From assembly GCA_036419695.1 (NCBI GenBank), contig CP143946.1, positions 2,536,001 through 2,600,000 on the forward strand: a DNA stretch of 64,000 nt, read 5' to 3'. The DNA is from [Clostridium] symbiosum (lineage in GTDB: Bacteria > Bacillota > Clostridia > Lachnospirales > Lachnospiraceae). The notes under the pieces are model-generated. The model worked only from the letters and a program-made list of their open reading frames with translations. It searched no databases and was not told the origin of the DNA. Positions 1 through 9,067 of the stretch are shown here, piece by piece. The stretch's first letter is position 1. Each line of letters begins with the position of its first letter. The translations under genes and the position numbers were made by a program.

Positions 1-1
1 A

Positions 2-32
2 GGGCGGACAGCATTTTGCTGTCCGCCTTTTT
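2..32 (+). terminator. Intrinsic terminator at window start
   Basis: A perfect 10-bp stem (GGCGGACAGC with GCTGTCCGCC) around an ATTTT loop is followed by five T. It ends whatever gene lies upstream of the window. A second 9-bp inverted repeat (TTCAGATCA at 31-39, TGATCTGAA at 56-64) follows directly and lies in the leader of the next gene. Confidence 0.88.
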
Positions 33-112
33 CAGATCATGGGAAAGCGCTCCTGTGATCTGAAAAGTCCACTGGACAGGATGCGCACTTGCGCGGGAGG
101 AGGCGGAGAAAC

Positions 113-1405
113 ATGACGGGAACAGGATATGCGGTTAAAAAAATCATAGAGAAAACGGAAAAGAGCACGGTTGACTGGAAAAAAGGCGCCACAGGCAACC
201 GTAGTTTTCCTCTCAAAGAATATAACGGAACCGATTATAAACAGATTTCCAGGAGCGATTTTGCCTCGGAGATACATTCCCTTGAACAAAGCGGGCTTTT
301 AAAATGTGACTGGTATCAACGTTACAGCGAAGTGAAGGCGGCCGTATACAGGCTGGATGACCTCCCGGAGTTTTACCGGCTGGCCGGCATCAGGGAGAAG
401 TACAGGCGCCTGGATGCTCTCATCAGGTATATTGAATACCAGGAGGGACTGTTCCGGCAGGAATGGCTCAGGAAAGCGCTCGGCGATATGAGGACAGGTC
501 TTCGGGCGGGAAAGATTCCGCCAGAGCTTAAGGCTGCGGAAGAATATCTGAGGGATCGCAACAGTCCGGCAGACCAGTGGCCGCAGGAGGCGGAGCAGTG
601 CGGGAAACTGGAATTGTTCTCCGTCCTCCGGGCGCTGGACCGCCTGGAGGAGCCGGTTTATAAGCGTATTTTCAGCAGCAGTTGCCTGAGGGATATGCTC
701 ATCGGCGGGAAGACAGTGAAAGCATCCAAGGTATTTGAAAAGAAATACCAGGACGCCGTCATCTCCTTAGCCGTAGCCTATCACGGGAACGTGGACGACA
801 GCATGGACGCCACGCAGATTCTAAGCCAGCTTAATATCGAAGAATACGCTCAGGAGCTGGCGGTAAAAGGACCTTTAAAAATTGTGCTGGACGGCCGGGA
901 GATCGATATGTCCTGTTTTACCTACGGCACTGTCTTAAACAGTCAGACGCTGAAGTACGGGCATCCGGCAACTCGTCAGCGCATCAGGCGGATTGTGACC
1001 GTGGAAAATAAGGCCAATTATGAACGTATGGCTTATCGGGAGGATACACTGATTATCTTCTGCCATGGCTATTTCACCCCGCGCGAGCGTGAGTTTCTGA
1101 TTCGGCTTCGCGAGACGCTTCAGGGAGGTGGGGCGGTATATTACCACACCGGAGATCTGGATTACGGCGGCATCTGTATTTTCAGGTATAACAGGGAACG
1201 CATATTTCCGGAGCTGCAGCCGCTGTTTATGGACGAGGAGCAGTACAGGCGCAGCTTTGACAGGGCGGAACCGCTTGAAAAGGAGAGCCTCGAAAAGCTG
1301 AAAAAAATCAGGGAACCGCTGCTGCAGCCCCTGATTGACTGCATTTTGGAGACGGGAATGGGCATTGAGCAGGAAAATTTTCAGGACAACCTTCCAAATC
1401 TTTGA
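113..1405 (+). CDS. JetD-like protein (DUF2220, Toprim-related), no JetABC partners in view
   Basis: This 430-residue protein resembles JetD, the nuclease subunit of the Wadjet SMC-like plasmid-defence complex. The C-terminal half carries the expected Toprim-like acidic residues: VENKANYERM with Glu near residue 298, a beta strand TLIIFCHGYF, and GDLDYGG with Asp near 348 and 350. The N-terminal half is alpha-helical and charged. The ATG at 113 was chosen because GGGAGGAGG lies just upstream; an in-frame TTG at 89 would read through that site. In Wadjet systems jetD normally follows jetA, jetB and jetC. Here a terminator separates it from upstream DNA, and the next gene, 32 bp on, is a MATE exporter. 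The family call is from motif recognition. A role in defence is not shown by this context. Confidence 0.68.
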   Translation: MTGTGYAVKKIIEKTEKSTVDWKKGATGNRSFPLKEYNGTDYKQISRSDFASEIHSLEQSGLLKCDWYQRYSEVKAAVYRLDDLPEFYRLAGIREKYRRLDALIRYIEYQEGLFRQEWLRKALGDMRTGLRAGKIPPELKAAEEYLRDRNSPADQWPQEAEQCGKLELFSVLRALDRLEEPVYKRIFSSSCLRDMLIGGKTVKASKVFEKKYQDAVISLAVAYHGNVDDSMDATQILSQLNIEEYAQELAVKGPLKIVLDGREIDMSCFTYGTVLNSQTLKYGHPATRQRIRRIVTVENKANYERMAYREDTLIIFCHGYFTPREREFLIRLRETLQGGGAVYYHTGDLDYGGICIFRYNRERIFPELQPLFMDEEQYRRSFDRAEPLEKESLEKLKKIREPLLQPLIDCILETGMGIEQENFQDNLPNL

Positions 1406-1437
1406 TATAATAGAGAAAATGAACCGGAGGAACTTAA

Positions 1438-2772
1438 ATGAACCGTTTATTTTCTGATAAAGAACTGAAGCTGCTGATCGTCCCCCTTCTGATCGAGCAG
1501 GTTCTGGCCATTACGGTGGGAATGGCCGATACAATGATGATATCTTATGCAGGGGAGGCCGCCATATCGGGAGTCGCTCTGGTGGATTTGATCAACCTCC
1601 TTCTAATCAACGTATTCGCGGCCCTGGCGACGGGCGGGGCCGTTGTGTCTTCCCAATATCTGGGGAAGGGCAGTAAGGAGATGTGCAGGGAGTCTGCCGG
1701 TCAGTTACTCATTGTGGCCACCTTCATCTCCCTCGCTATTATGGCAGTTGTGCTGGCGGCGAAACGCCACTTTCTGGGACTTCTGTATCCGACGGTAACG
1801 GAAGATGTTATGGCCAATGCGGTCACCTACCTGCAGATATCGGCCTATTCTTACCCGTTCCTGGCAGTCTTTAACTCCTGTGCCGCGCTGTTCCGTTCCA
1901 TGGGCAATTCCAAGGTTTCGATGAAGGTCTCGGTACTCATGAACCTGATTAATGTGGTGGGCAACGCAATCCTTATTTTCGGCTTTTCCATGGGAGTAGC
2001 GGGCGCCGCATGGGCAACCGCATTCGCTAGGGGAGTGGCCGCCGTTATTATGGTCCTGCTTCTTCGGAACAGGGAGAATATCATTTATCTGGAAGCAAAA
2101 TCCCTCTGCCGCCTGAACGGTTCCATGATCCGCAGGATCCTGTACATAGGAATCCCGAACGGGATAGAGAACGGATTGTTCCAGTTCGGCCGCGTGCTGA
2201 TTGTCAGCATTATCGCCGGATTCGGAACCGTCCAGATTGCGGCCAATGCGGTTGCCAATAACCTGGATAACATGGGCCTGATCTCGGGCATGGCGCTGAA
2301 CCTGGCTATGGTGACCGTAGTAGGGCGCTGTGTCGGGGCAAAAGATTATGAACAGGCCGAATATTATGTAAGAAAACTGATGAAAATTGCGTATATTGCC
2401 GGGCTGGTCACAAACGGACTTGTGGTGCTCGTGATGCCGCTTGCCCTGAAGATCTATTCTTTGACGGCGGAAACGGCGGAGCTGACGCGCATTCTGGTGT
2501 GGATCCACTGCATCGGTGCAATCATTATGTGGCCGGTTGCCTTCACCCTTCCAAACGCCCTGAGAGCGGCCAACGATGTGAAAATGCCGATGGTTACCTC
2601 GGTCTTTTCCATGATCATGTTCCGGATTCTGTTCAGTGTCATTCTGGGAATCCATTTTAAGATGGGCGTGATCGGAGTCTGGATTGCAATGCTGATGGAC
2701 TGGATCTTCCGGCTTACCCTGTTTATTCTGCGTTACCGGAAGGGAAAGTGGAAGAAGATGAGCCTGATTTAA
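1438..2772 (+). CDS. MATE family multidrug/cation antiporter
   Basis: A 444-residue integral membrane protein of the MATE family, normal in length, with about twelve hydrophobic segments in two related halves. It would export drugs or metabolites in exchange for Na+ or H+ at the cytoplasmic membrane. The N-terminal half has the family pattern IEQVLAITVGMADTMMISYAGE and a conserved helix near FRSMGNSKVSM; the second half repeats this layout (GTVQIAANAVANN). It starts at an ATG behind GGAGGAA, 32 bp after the JetD-like gene, so the two are probably co-transcribed. The substrate cannot be told from sequence. A second, divergent MATE gene lies near 35-37 kb. Confidence 0.92.
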   Translation: MNRLFSDKELKLLIVPLLIEQVLAITVGMADTMMISYAGEAAISGVALVDLINLLLINVFAALATGGAVVSSQYLGKGSKEMCRESAGQLLIVATFISLAIMAVVLAAKRHFLGLLYPTVTEDVMANAVTYLQISAYSYPFLAVFNSCAALFRSMGNSKVSMKVSVLMNLINVVGNAILIFGFSMGVAGAAWATAFARGVAAVIMVLLLRNRENIIYLEAKSLCRLNGSMIRRILYIGIPNGIENGLFQFGRVLIVSIIAGFGTVQIAANAVANNLDNMGLISGMALNLAMVTVVGRCVGAKDYEQAEYYVRKLMKIAYIAGLVTNGLVVLVMPLALKIYSLTAETAELTRILVWIHCIGAIIMWPVAFTLPNALRAANDVKMPMVTSVFSMIMFRILFSVILGIHFKMGVIGVWIAMLMDWIFRLTLFILRYRKGKWKKMSLI

Positions 2773-2855
2773 GGACGGCGGCGGGACGTGGACAACTTCT
2801 GCCCGGATTGGTTATGTGAACAGAGAAAGAATAATACAGACGAAGAGGTGGAGAG

Positions 2856-3782
2856 ATGAACAGCCGGTTTGACTTTTATATTCCATCCAGCGATGGGGCG
2901 TCGAGAATTCACGGCGTCCAATGGGTACCATGCGGAGAGGCGAAAGCGACGCTCCAGCTCAACCATGGGATGCTGGAACATATCGGACGGTATGCCGGAT
3001 TTGCCGGGGCTATGAATGAAAAAGGAATTGCTGTGATTGGCCACGATCATCTGGGCCATGGAAAGACGGCGCGTCCCGGCATGCTGGGAACATTTGCCGA
3101 TGAAAATGGAGCCGGCTTTGTACTGGAGGATATCAAGCGGGTATCGGATTATGTGGAACGCCAATTCCCGCATCTTCCCCATTTTATCCATGGACACAGT
3201 ATGGGTTCCTTTTTTGTCAGGCGGTATCTGACACAGCACGGCGGCAATGTGGCAGGGGCCGTCATCATGGGCACGGGAAGCAAGTCCGGACTGGTCCTGA
3301 AAATCGGCATGAAGGCGGTACGGTATGCCATAAAGAGAGAGGGGCGTGATTATCACAACGAGACGCTCCACAGTCTTGTGCTGGGCAGTTACAACCGGCC
3401 GTTTGAGCCGGGGGAGACAAAGCACGACTGGCTTTCCAGAGATATCAGTGAAGACCGGAAATTTGAGGACGACCCGGACTGCCGTTTTATCTTCTCCAAC
3501 GGAGCCTATGAAGATTTTTTCCGCATAATGGAGGACTTGAACCGGAAAAAGCAGTTTGAACAGATTCCGAAAACACTTCCCGTCCTGCTCTTGTCGGGAG
3601 AACTGGACCCCGTGGGTGACCGGGGGAAGGGCGTCAGGAAGGTTTACAGGGAATTCTGCGGCCTGGGACTGAAGGACGTCACAATGAAACTGTATCCGCA
3701 GGCCCGCCATGAGCTGCTCAATGAGTTAAACAGGGACGAGGTTTACGAAGATATTGCGTCCTGGATTTTGAAAAGAAGCTGA
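2856..3782 (+). CDS. Alpha/beta hydrolase, monoacylglycerol lipase-like (serine hydrolase)
   Basis: A 308-residue cytoplasmic hydrolase of the lysophospholipase/monoacylglycerol lipase group. The nucleophile elbow GHSMGS places the catalytic Ser near residue 115. The acid is probably the Asp in SGELDPVGD (about 251) and the base the His in QARHELLNE (about 285). The early HGMLEHIGRY supplies the oxyanion-hole HG pair, and GHDHLGHGKT is typical of this subfamily. The ATG follows GAGGTGGAGAG. It lies 83 bp after the MATE gene and is ended by the long hairpin at 3791-3873. It probably cleaves an acyl ester; the natural substrate is unknown. Confidence 0.88.
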   Translation: MNSRFDFYIPSSDGASRIHGVQWVPCGEAKATLQLNHGMLEHIGRYAGFAGAMNEKGIAVIGHDHLGHGKTARPGMLGTFADENGAGFVLEDIKRVSDYVERQFPHLPHFIHGHSMGSFFVRRYLTQHGGNVAGAVIMGTGSKSGLVLKIGMKAVRYAIKREGRDYHNETLHSLVLGSYNRPFEPGETKHDWLSRDISEDRKFEDDPDCRFIFSNGAYEDFFRIMEDLNRKKQFEQIPKTLPVLLLSGELDPVGDRGKGVRKVYREFCGLGLKDVTMKLYPQARHELLNELNRDEVYEDIASWILKRS

Positions 3783-3790
3783 GAAACCAG

Positions 3791-3873
3791 TATCAGAGGA
3801 ATTTGTGTAGTTTCCGACGGGACTGTTGTATGAGTCTTCGGTCCCGCATCGAAACTAAATTCTGATATTTTTC
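3791..3873 (+). terminator. Long imperfect hairpin with T-run after the hydrolase gene
   Basis: The arms TATCAGAGGAATTT...TAGTTTC...CGGGAC and GTCCCG...GAAACTA...ATTCTGATA pair over most of about 75 nt and are followed by ATTTTT, so this is a plausible terminator. Its loop region holds TATGAGTCTTCGGTCCCG, which closely matches the inner arm of the dispersed palindromic repeats at 46.8, 47.5 and 63.8 kb. It may be a shortened relative of that family. Confidence 0.55.
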
Positions 3874-4100
3874 CTCTATACTCTTGCACCCATCATTGGG
3901 ATATGATAAAATACGGCATACGAAGTTTTATTTCAATTCGCTGGAACCTTATCAAGGTTCCCCTATTCTATGATTCAAACTATCAGAAGTTCAAATTATC
4001 TCAAATATTTCCAATATAAATTCCAACAGCGCATTCTTAATCCTTTCTATATTTCTATCGATTTCATGATTTCTATTATTTCATTTAAGGAGGTCTTTTC
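3874..4100. other. AT-rich intergenic stretch before yifB
   Basis: About 230 bp of AT-rich DNA, clearly lower in GC than its neighbours. It holds one small hairpin (GGAACCTT ATC AAGGTTCC, about 3943-3961) and the AAGGAGG ribosome site of yifB at its end. I found no convincing coding region. A promoter for yifB is expected here, but no single candidate stands out. Confidence 0.5.
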
Positions 4101-5642
4101 GTGTTCAGTAAAATTAACAGTCTGGGAATTCATGGCGTAGAGGGGTTCCCCGTCACGGTGGAGGCCGACGTCAGTGACGGCCTTCCTGGATTTATTATGG
4201 TCGGTTATCTTTCGGAGGCCGTCAAGGAGGCGCAGGATCGGGTGAGGATGGCGCTCAAAAATTCCGGTTTTTATCTGCCGCCGAAAAAGGTGGTGGTCAA
4301 TCTGTCACCCGGTGATATCAGAAAGGAGGGGACTGCCTATGATTTGGCGATTGCGGCTGCGGTGCTCTGCAGTCTCGGCGAAGTGCCGCAGGAAGGGCTT
4401 GAGCAGGCGGCTTTGATCGGTGAGCTGGGACTGGACGGCTGTATTAAACCGGTGAGAGGCGTTCTTTCCCGTGTATTCGCCGCCTCCAAGCTGGAAATCC
4501 GCCGCTTTTTTGTCCCGGAGGAGAATGTATCGGAGGGGACTGCCGTAAAGGGGGTGGAGATTGTGGGGGTCGGAAATTTAAGGCAGCTTGCTGGAATTCT
4601 GAGCGGTACGGTTCCGCCCTGCAGCCGCTTTTTTGACGAATCCCTGTTCCGGGAGATGAACAGTATCTCATACCCGGTGGATTATGAGGAGCTGGCCGGC
4701 CTTACCATGGTCAGACGGGCGTGCCAGGCCGCGGCCGCAGGCAGGCATAATATTCTGTTGATCGGACCTGCCGGAACGGGAAAGACGATGGCGGCCCGGA
4801 GACTTCCTACTATTATGCCTCCCATTTCGATGGAAGAGAGCATAGAGGTTTCCAAAATATACAGTATCTGCGGGATGCTGAAAAAGGAACAGCCTCTCAT
4901 CAGGACAAGGCCTTTTAGAAGCCCGCACCACAGCATTACGGCCCAGGCGCTGGCCGGGGGAGGGAGAAACCCGCGGCCGGGAGAGGTGTCCCTGGCCACC
5001 CATGGAATCCTGTTTCTCGACGAACTGCCGGAATTTACGCCCGCGTTGTTGGATTTGCTCCGCCAGCCGATGGAGGAACGGAAAATCACCGTATCGAGGA
5101 TGACCGGTTCGGTGGAATTCCCGGCGGATACAATGATAGCCGCGGCGATGAATCCGTGCAAATGCGGGTTTTATCCCGATGTCGGCCGCTGTACCTGCAC
5201 GGAACCGCAGATAAGACGTTATCTGAGCCGGATATCGGGGCCGTTCCTGGATCGGATTGACATCGGCGTGGAGGTGCCGAGGCAGCCGCAGGAATTTCCC
5301 GGTTCCAGGAAGAAGGGGGAAAGCTCTGCCGTTATGAGGGAGCGGGTCATGACGGCCAGAATGATACAGGAGGAACGGTTTAAGAACGAGAACTGCCGCT
5401 TCAACAGTCAGATGGAAAGGCGTCAGACCGAACGGTACTGCGGCCTTAAGAAAGCGGACGAGCGTTTCCTCGGGGAGATATACAGGACGTACGGCCTGAG
5501 TGCGAGGGCTTATGAAAAAATTCTTAAAACGGCCAGAACACTGGCAGATTTAGATGAGAAGAAACAAATCACCAGGGAACATCTCAGTGAGGCGGTTTCC
5601 TTCAGGAGCTTTGAGAAAAAATACTGGGGATTTAAATTTTAG
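4101..5642 (+). CDS. yifB: YifB/ComM family Mg-chelatase-like AAA+ ATPase
   Basis: A 513-residue protein of full family length. The N-terminal domain is the ribosomal S5-like/Lon-like fold of ComM proteins (SLGIHGVEGFPVTVEADVS). The central Mg-chelatase AAA+ domain has Walker A GPAGTGKTMAARRLP near residue 220 and Walker B ILFLDELPEF. The C-terminal Mg-chelatase domain ends with the usual RAYEKILKTARTLADLD. ComM, best studied in Gram-negative bacteria, is a hexameric helicase that promotes branch migration during uptake of transforming DNA. The next gene is dprA, which handles incoming single-stranded DNA, so the pair fits natural transformation or recombination. GTG/ATG choice is clear: the start codon follows AAGGAGG. 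Confidence 0.95.
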   Translation: MFSKINSLGIHGVEGFPVTVEADVSDGLPGFIMVGYLSEAVKEAQDRVRMALKNSGFYLPPKKVVVNLSPGDIRKEGTAYDLAIAAAVLCSLGEVPQEGLEQAALIGELGLDGCIKPVRGVLSRVFAASKLEIRRFFVPEENVSEGTAVKGVEIVGVGNLRQLAGILSGTVPPCSRFFDESLFREMNSISYPVDYEELAGLTMVRRACQAAAAGRHNILLIGPAGTGKTMAARRLPTIMPPISMEESIEVSKIYSICGMLKKEQPLIRTRPFRSPHHSITAQALAGGGRNPRPGEVSLATHGILFLDELPEFTPALLDLLRQPMEERKITVSRMTGSVEFPADTMIAAAMNPCKCGFYPDVGRCTCTEPQIRRYLSRISGPFLDRIDIGVEVPRQPQEFPGSRKKGESSAVMRERVMTARMIQEERFKNENCRFNSQMERRQTERYCGLKKADERFLGEIYRTYGLSARAYEKILKTARTLADLDEKKQITREHLSEAVSFRSFEKKYWGFKF

Positions 5643-5701
5643 TCCGGTTTCCAAATCCGGCCGGGACCGGGAAGGCAGGGATATGGACGACAGGCAGCGG
5701 A

Positions 5702-6853
5702 ATGAATAAAGAAAGGACGGAAGAAGGGATGGAAAAGAGGGCGGAAGAGAAGAACATGGAGAAGGAAAAGCTTTATCTCTACTGGCTCAGCCGGATAGAC
5801 GGCATTGGCGCGGTCAAGTCAAAAAAACTTTTGGAATATACCGGGAGTTTTGAAGCAATATATTATATGAAGAAACAGGATCTGGAACAGCTTCCGTTTC
5901 TGAAGGGAGACGATGCCAAACGGATAGAAAATGGGAAGTTGTGCCTGGAACAGAGGCAAATCGAGTACGGAGAGCTTGCCGGAAAAGAGATCCGCTTTAT
6001 TATGGCCGGAGAACCGGAATATCCGCACCGCCTTGAGAATATCTATGACATGCCGATGTGGCTTTTTGTAAAAGGAAGGCTTCCGGATGAACACCAGCCC
6101 ACCGTGGCTGTCGTGGGAGCCAGAAGCTGTACCTCTTACGGGCGTCAGGTGGCGGAATATCTGTGCAGGGTACTGGCCGAAAACGGGATACAGACCATAA
6201 GCGGCCTGGCCCGGGGTATAGACGGAGCGGCTCACAGAGGCACTGTAAATGCACAGGGGGCTTCGTACGCTGTTCTGGGAAGCGGAGTTGACTATTGTTA
6301 CCCAAGAGAGAATCTGAGCCTTTATCATGTCATTTTGGAAACGGGAGGGGTGCTTTCCGAATACGGCCCGGGGGAAAAACCAACAGCTGGCCATTTTCCT
6401 GCGCGTAACAGGATCATCAGCGGTCTTTCGGACGCCGTCATTGTCGTGGAAGCCAGAAAAAAGAGTGGTTCCCTGATTACGGCGGATCAGGCCCTGGAGC
6501 AGGGAAAGGAAGTATTTGCCGTCCCCGGGCGGGTGAACGACCTTCTGAGCGAAGGCTGCAACGGACTTATAAAACAGGGTGCGGCGCTCTTACAATCTCC
6601 GGAAGATATCCTTGATTTTCTCAGAATAGATTGTAAAAAATCCCTAAAACTCGTGAAAAGATCAATAAAGACGCTTGCCAAGACGGAAAAAATGGTGTAT
6701 AGTTGCTTAGATTCACAACCAAAACATGTAGAAGAACTGATTAGAATGAGCAAACTGCCGACAGGGGAATGCATGGCGGCGCTCTTAAAACTAGAACTGG
6801 ACGGATTTATTTTGCAGCCTGTCAATCAATACTATGTAAGAAAATTGGAGTAG
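5702..6853 (+). CDS. dprA: DNA-processing protein DprA (Smf)
   Basis: DprA binds incoming single-stranded DNA and loads RecA on it during transformation. All family blocks are present in the Rossmann-like core: VAVVGARSCTSYGRQVA, SGLARGIDGAAHRG, the GxGxD-type AVLGSGVDYCYP, and HFPARNRIISGLSDAVIVVEA followed by SGSLITADQALEQG. An N-terminal SAM-like helical region (SRIDGIGAVKSKKLLEYTG) and a C-terminal winged-helix-like tail complete it. The start at 5702 gives 383 residues. In-frame ATGs at 5729 and 5756 are also possible, and the first 20 residues, very rich in Glu and Lys, may not be translated. It sits 59 bp after yifB and 10 bp before topA. Confidence 0.95.
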   Translation: MNKERTEEGMEKRAEEKNMEKEKLYLYWLSRIDGIGAVKSKKLLEYTGSFEAIYYMKKQDLEQLPFLKGDDAKRIENGKLCLEQRQIEYGELAGKEIRFIMAGEPEYPHRLENIYDMPMWLFVKGRLPDEHQPTVAVVGARSCTSYGRQVAEYLCRVLAENGIQTISGLARGIDGAAHRGTVNAQGASYAVLGSGVDYCYPRENLSLYHVILETGGVLSEYGPGEKPTAGHFPARNRIISGLSDAVIVVEARKKSGSLITADQALEQGKEVFAVPGRVNDLLSEGCNGLIKQGAALLQSPEDILDFLRIDCKKSLKLVKRSIKTLAKTEKMVYSCLDSQPKHVEELIRMSKLPTGECMAALLKLELDGFILQPVNQYYVRKLE

Positions 6854-6863
6854 GAGTTTTGTT

Positions 6864-8945
6864 ATGTCAAAGAGTCTGGTAATTGTGGAGTCACCGGCAA
6901 AGGTGAAGACAATTAAAAAGTTCCTGGGAACAAATTATGAAGTGGACGCATCGGGAGGACATGTAAGAGATCTTCCAAAGAGCACACTGGGAATAGATGT
7001 GGAGAATGATTATGAACCGAAGTATATTACCATCAGAGGTAAGGGGGATATACTGGCAAAGCTCCGCAAAGAAGTGAAAAAAGCCGATAAGATTTATCTG
7101 GCGACTGACCCTGACCGTGAGGGGGAAGCGATTTCCTGGCATCTGGTAAAGGCGCTGAAATTAGATGAGCTGAAAGATAAAAAAGTGTACCGCATCAGCT
7201 TCAATGAGATTACAAAGAATGCGGTAAAGGCATCCCTCAAGGAGCCCCGTGAGATAGATATGAATCTGGTGGATGCGCAGCAGACCAGACGAGTTCTGGA
7301 CCGTATGGTGGGCTATATGATCAGCCCGATTCTCTGGGCCAAGGTCAAGAGAGGACTGAGCGCCGGACGTGTCCAGTCCGTGGCACTCAGGATGATATGC
7401 GACCGGGAGGATGAGATCAATTCATTTATTCCCGAGGAATACTGGAACCTGGAAGCCGAGCTGAAGGTTCCCGGCTCCAAGAAGAAACTGACGGCCAAGT
7501 ATTACGGCAGCGGCAGCGGAAAGAAGACGATCGGCAACAAGGAAGAGCTGGATCAGATTCTGGCCGAACTGGAAGGCAAGCCGTATGAAGTCAGTGAAGT
7601 GAAATTGGGAGAGCGCGTGAAGAAAGCTCCGATTCCGTTTACCACCAGTACCCTGCAGCAGGAAGCGTCAAAGGCGCTCAATTTTTCCACACAGAAAACC
7701 ATGCGTCTGGCGCAGCAGCTCTATGAGGGAGTGGACGTCAAGGGTCACGGCACGGTAGGTCTCATTACTTACCTGCGTACCGATTCCACGCGTATCGCGG
7801 CGGAAGCGGATATGGCTGCAAGGGAGTATATCAAAGCCCAGTATGGCGGCCAGTATGTGTCCGAGGAGACGACGGCGAAGAAGACGGACGCCAAGATTCA
7901 GGATGCGCACGAGGCAATCAGGCCCACCGACATTGCGATGACGCCTGTTCTTGTCAAGGAATCCCTTTCCAGGGATTTATTCCGCCTGTATCAGCTCATC
8001 TGGAAACGTTTTACCGCGAGCCGTATGAAACCGGCCGTATACGAGACGACATCGGTCAGGGTGGCGGCGGGAGAGCATATCTTTACGCTGGCAGCGTCCA
8101 AAGTGAAATTCGACGGCTTTATGTCCGTTTATATACAGGAAGAAGATAAAGAGGAGAGCAACGCCCTGACGGAGAAGCTTGAGAAGGGAATGAGCCTGGA
8201 ACTTGTGGATCTCGACAGCAGCCAGCATTTCACACAGCCGCCGGCGCACTATACGGAGGCATCCCTCGTCAAAGCGCTGGAAGAGCAGGGAATTGGGCGT
8301 CCCAGTACCTATGCTCCGACGATTACGACAATTATTGCGAGACGCTATGTGGCGAAGGAGAATAAAAACCTGTATGTCACGGAGCTTGGCGAGGTCGTGA
8401 ACGGAATGATGAAAAAGGCGTTCCCAACCATCGTGGATACCGCCTTTACGGCGAACATGGAATACCTGCTCGACAGTATCGGTGATGGAAATATGCCGTG
8501 GAAGACGGTTGTAGAGAATTTTTATCCGGATCTGGCCGAAGCGGTGAAAGAAGCGGACGTAAAACTCGATACTGTCAAAATTGCCGATGAAGTAACGGAA
8601 GAAATCTGTGAACTCTGTGGCAGGAACCTTGTTATCAAATACGGTCCCCACGGCAAATTCCTGGCCTGTCCGGGATTCCCGGACTGCAAGAACACAAAAC
8701 CGTATCTTGAAAAAATTGGTGTAAAGTGTCCGAAATGCGGCAAGGAAGTTGTAATCCGAAAGACCAAGAAAGGCCGTAAATACTATGGATGTGAGGATAA
8801 TCCCGACTGTGATTTCATGTCCTGGCAGAAGCCGTCCATGGAGAAATGTCCGGAGTGCGGCGGCATGATGGTGGAGAAAGGAAGCAAGCTTCTCTGTACA
8901 AATGAGGCCTGTGGATTTGTCAAAACGCTTAATGAGCGTCCCTAA
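6864..8945 (+). CDS. topA: DNA topoisomerase I (type IA)
   Basis: A 693-residue type IA topoisomerase that relaxes negative supercoils. The Toprim domain opens the protein (LVIVESPAKVKTIKKFLG) and has the DPDREGEAISWHL acidic motif. The active-site Tyr is in GLITYLRTDSTRIA, near residue 302. The C-terminus carries three topoisomerase C4 zinc ribbons (CELCG...CPGFPDC, CPKCG...CEDNPDC, CPECG...CTNEAC). It lies 10 bp after dprA with its own weak ribosome site (GGAG), so it is co-transcribed with yifB-dprA. The order dprA-topA followed by codY matches other Firmicutes. Confidence 0.98.
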   Translation: MSKSLVIVESPAKVKTIKKFLGTNYEVDASGGHVRDLPKSTLGIDVENDYEPKYITIRGKGDILAKLRKEVKKADKIYLATDPDREGEAISWHLVKALKLDELKDKKVYRISFNEITKNAVKASLKEPREIDMNLVDAQQTRRVLDRMVGYMISPILWAKVKRGLSAGRVQSVALRMICDREDEINSFIPEEYWNLEAELKVPGSKKKLTAKYYGSGSGKKTIGNKEELDQILAELEGKPYEVSEVKLGERVKKAPIPFTTSTLQQEASKALNFSTQKTMRLAQQLYEGVDVKGHGTVGLITYLRTDSTRIAAEADMAAREYIKAQYGGQYVSEETTAKKTDAKIQDAHEAIRPTDIAMTPVLVKESLSRDLFRLYQLIWKRFTASRMKPAVYETTSVRVAAGEHIFTLAASKVKFDGFMSVYIQEEDKEESNALTEKLEKGMSLELVDLDSSQHFTQPPAHYTEASLVKALEEQGIGRPSTYAPTITTIIARRYVAKENKNLYVTELGEVVNGMMKKAFPTIVDTAFTANMEYLLDSIGDGNMPWKTVVENFYPDLAEAVKEADVKLDTVKIADEVTEEICELCGRNLVIKYGPHGKFLACPGFPDCKNTKPYLEKIGVKCPKCGKEVVIRKTKKGRKYYGCEDNPDCDFMSWQKPSMEKCPECGGMMVEKGSKLLCTNEACGFVKTLNERP

Positions 8946-8978
8946 TTATTAAAAAAATTTAAAAAACCAGAAAAACTC

Positions 8979-9007
8979 TTGTTATTAATCTGAAATCGTG
9001 TTAAAAT
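8979..9007 (+). promoter_or_regulatory. Probable sigma-A promoter of codY
   Basis: TTGTTA at 8979-8984, a 17-bp spacer and TAAAAT at 9002-9007. It lies in the AT-rich gap between topA and codY, about 60 bp before the codY start, so codY can be transcribed apart from the upstream operon. Confidence 0.6.
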
Positions 9008-9067
9008 TTGTACATGATAGCAATAATTTCTAACGATACAAAGATTAAGCAAAGGAGGTAACTGGTA

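Noticed and set aside
1..112. End of a jetC-like gene considered upstream of the JetD-like gene
   Set aside because: The first 112 bases hold a terminator and a leader hairpin, with no coding tail, so the window itself gives no evidence for partners.
1705..2655. Long minus-strand open frame (316 codons) across the MATE gene
   Set aside because: It is the complement of a clear MATE gene, is rich in His, Gln and Asn as antisense frames are, and has no ribosome site or family match.
2769..3710. Minus-strand open frame of 313 codons across the hydrolase gene
   Set aside because: Antisense of an alpha/beta hydrolase with an intact catalytic triad; no start signals.
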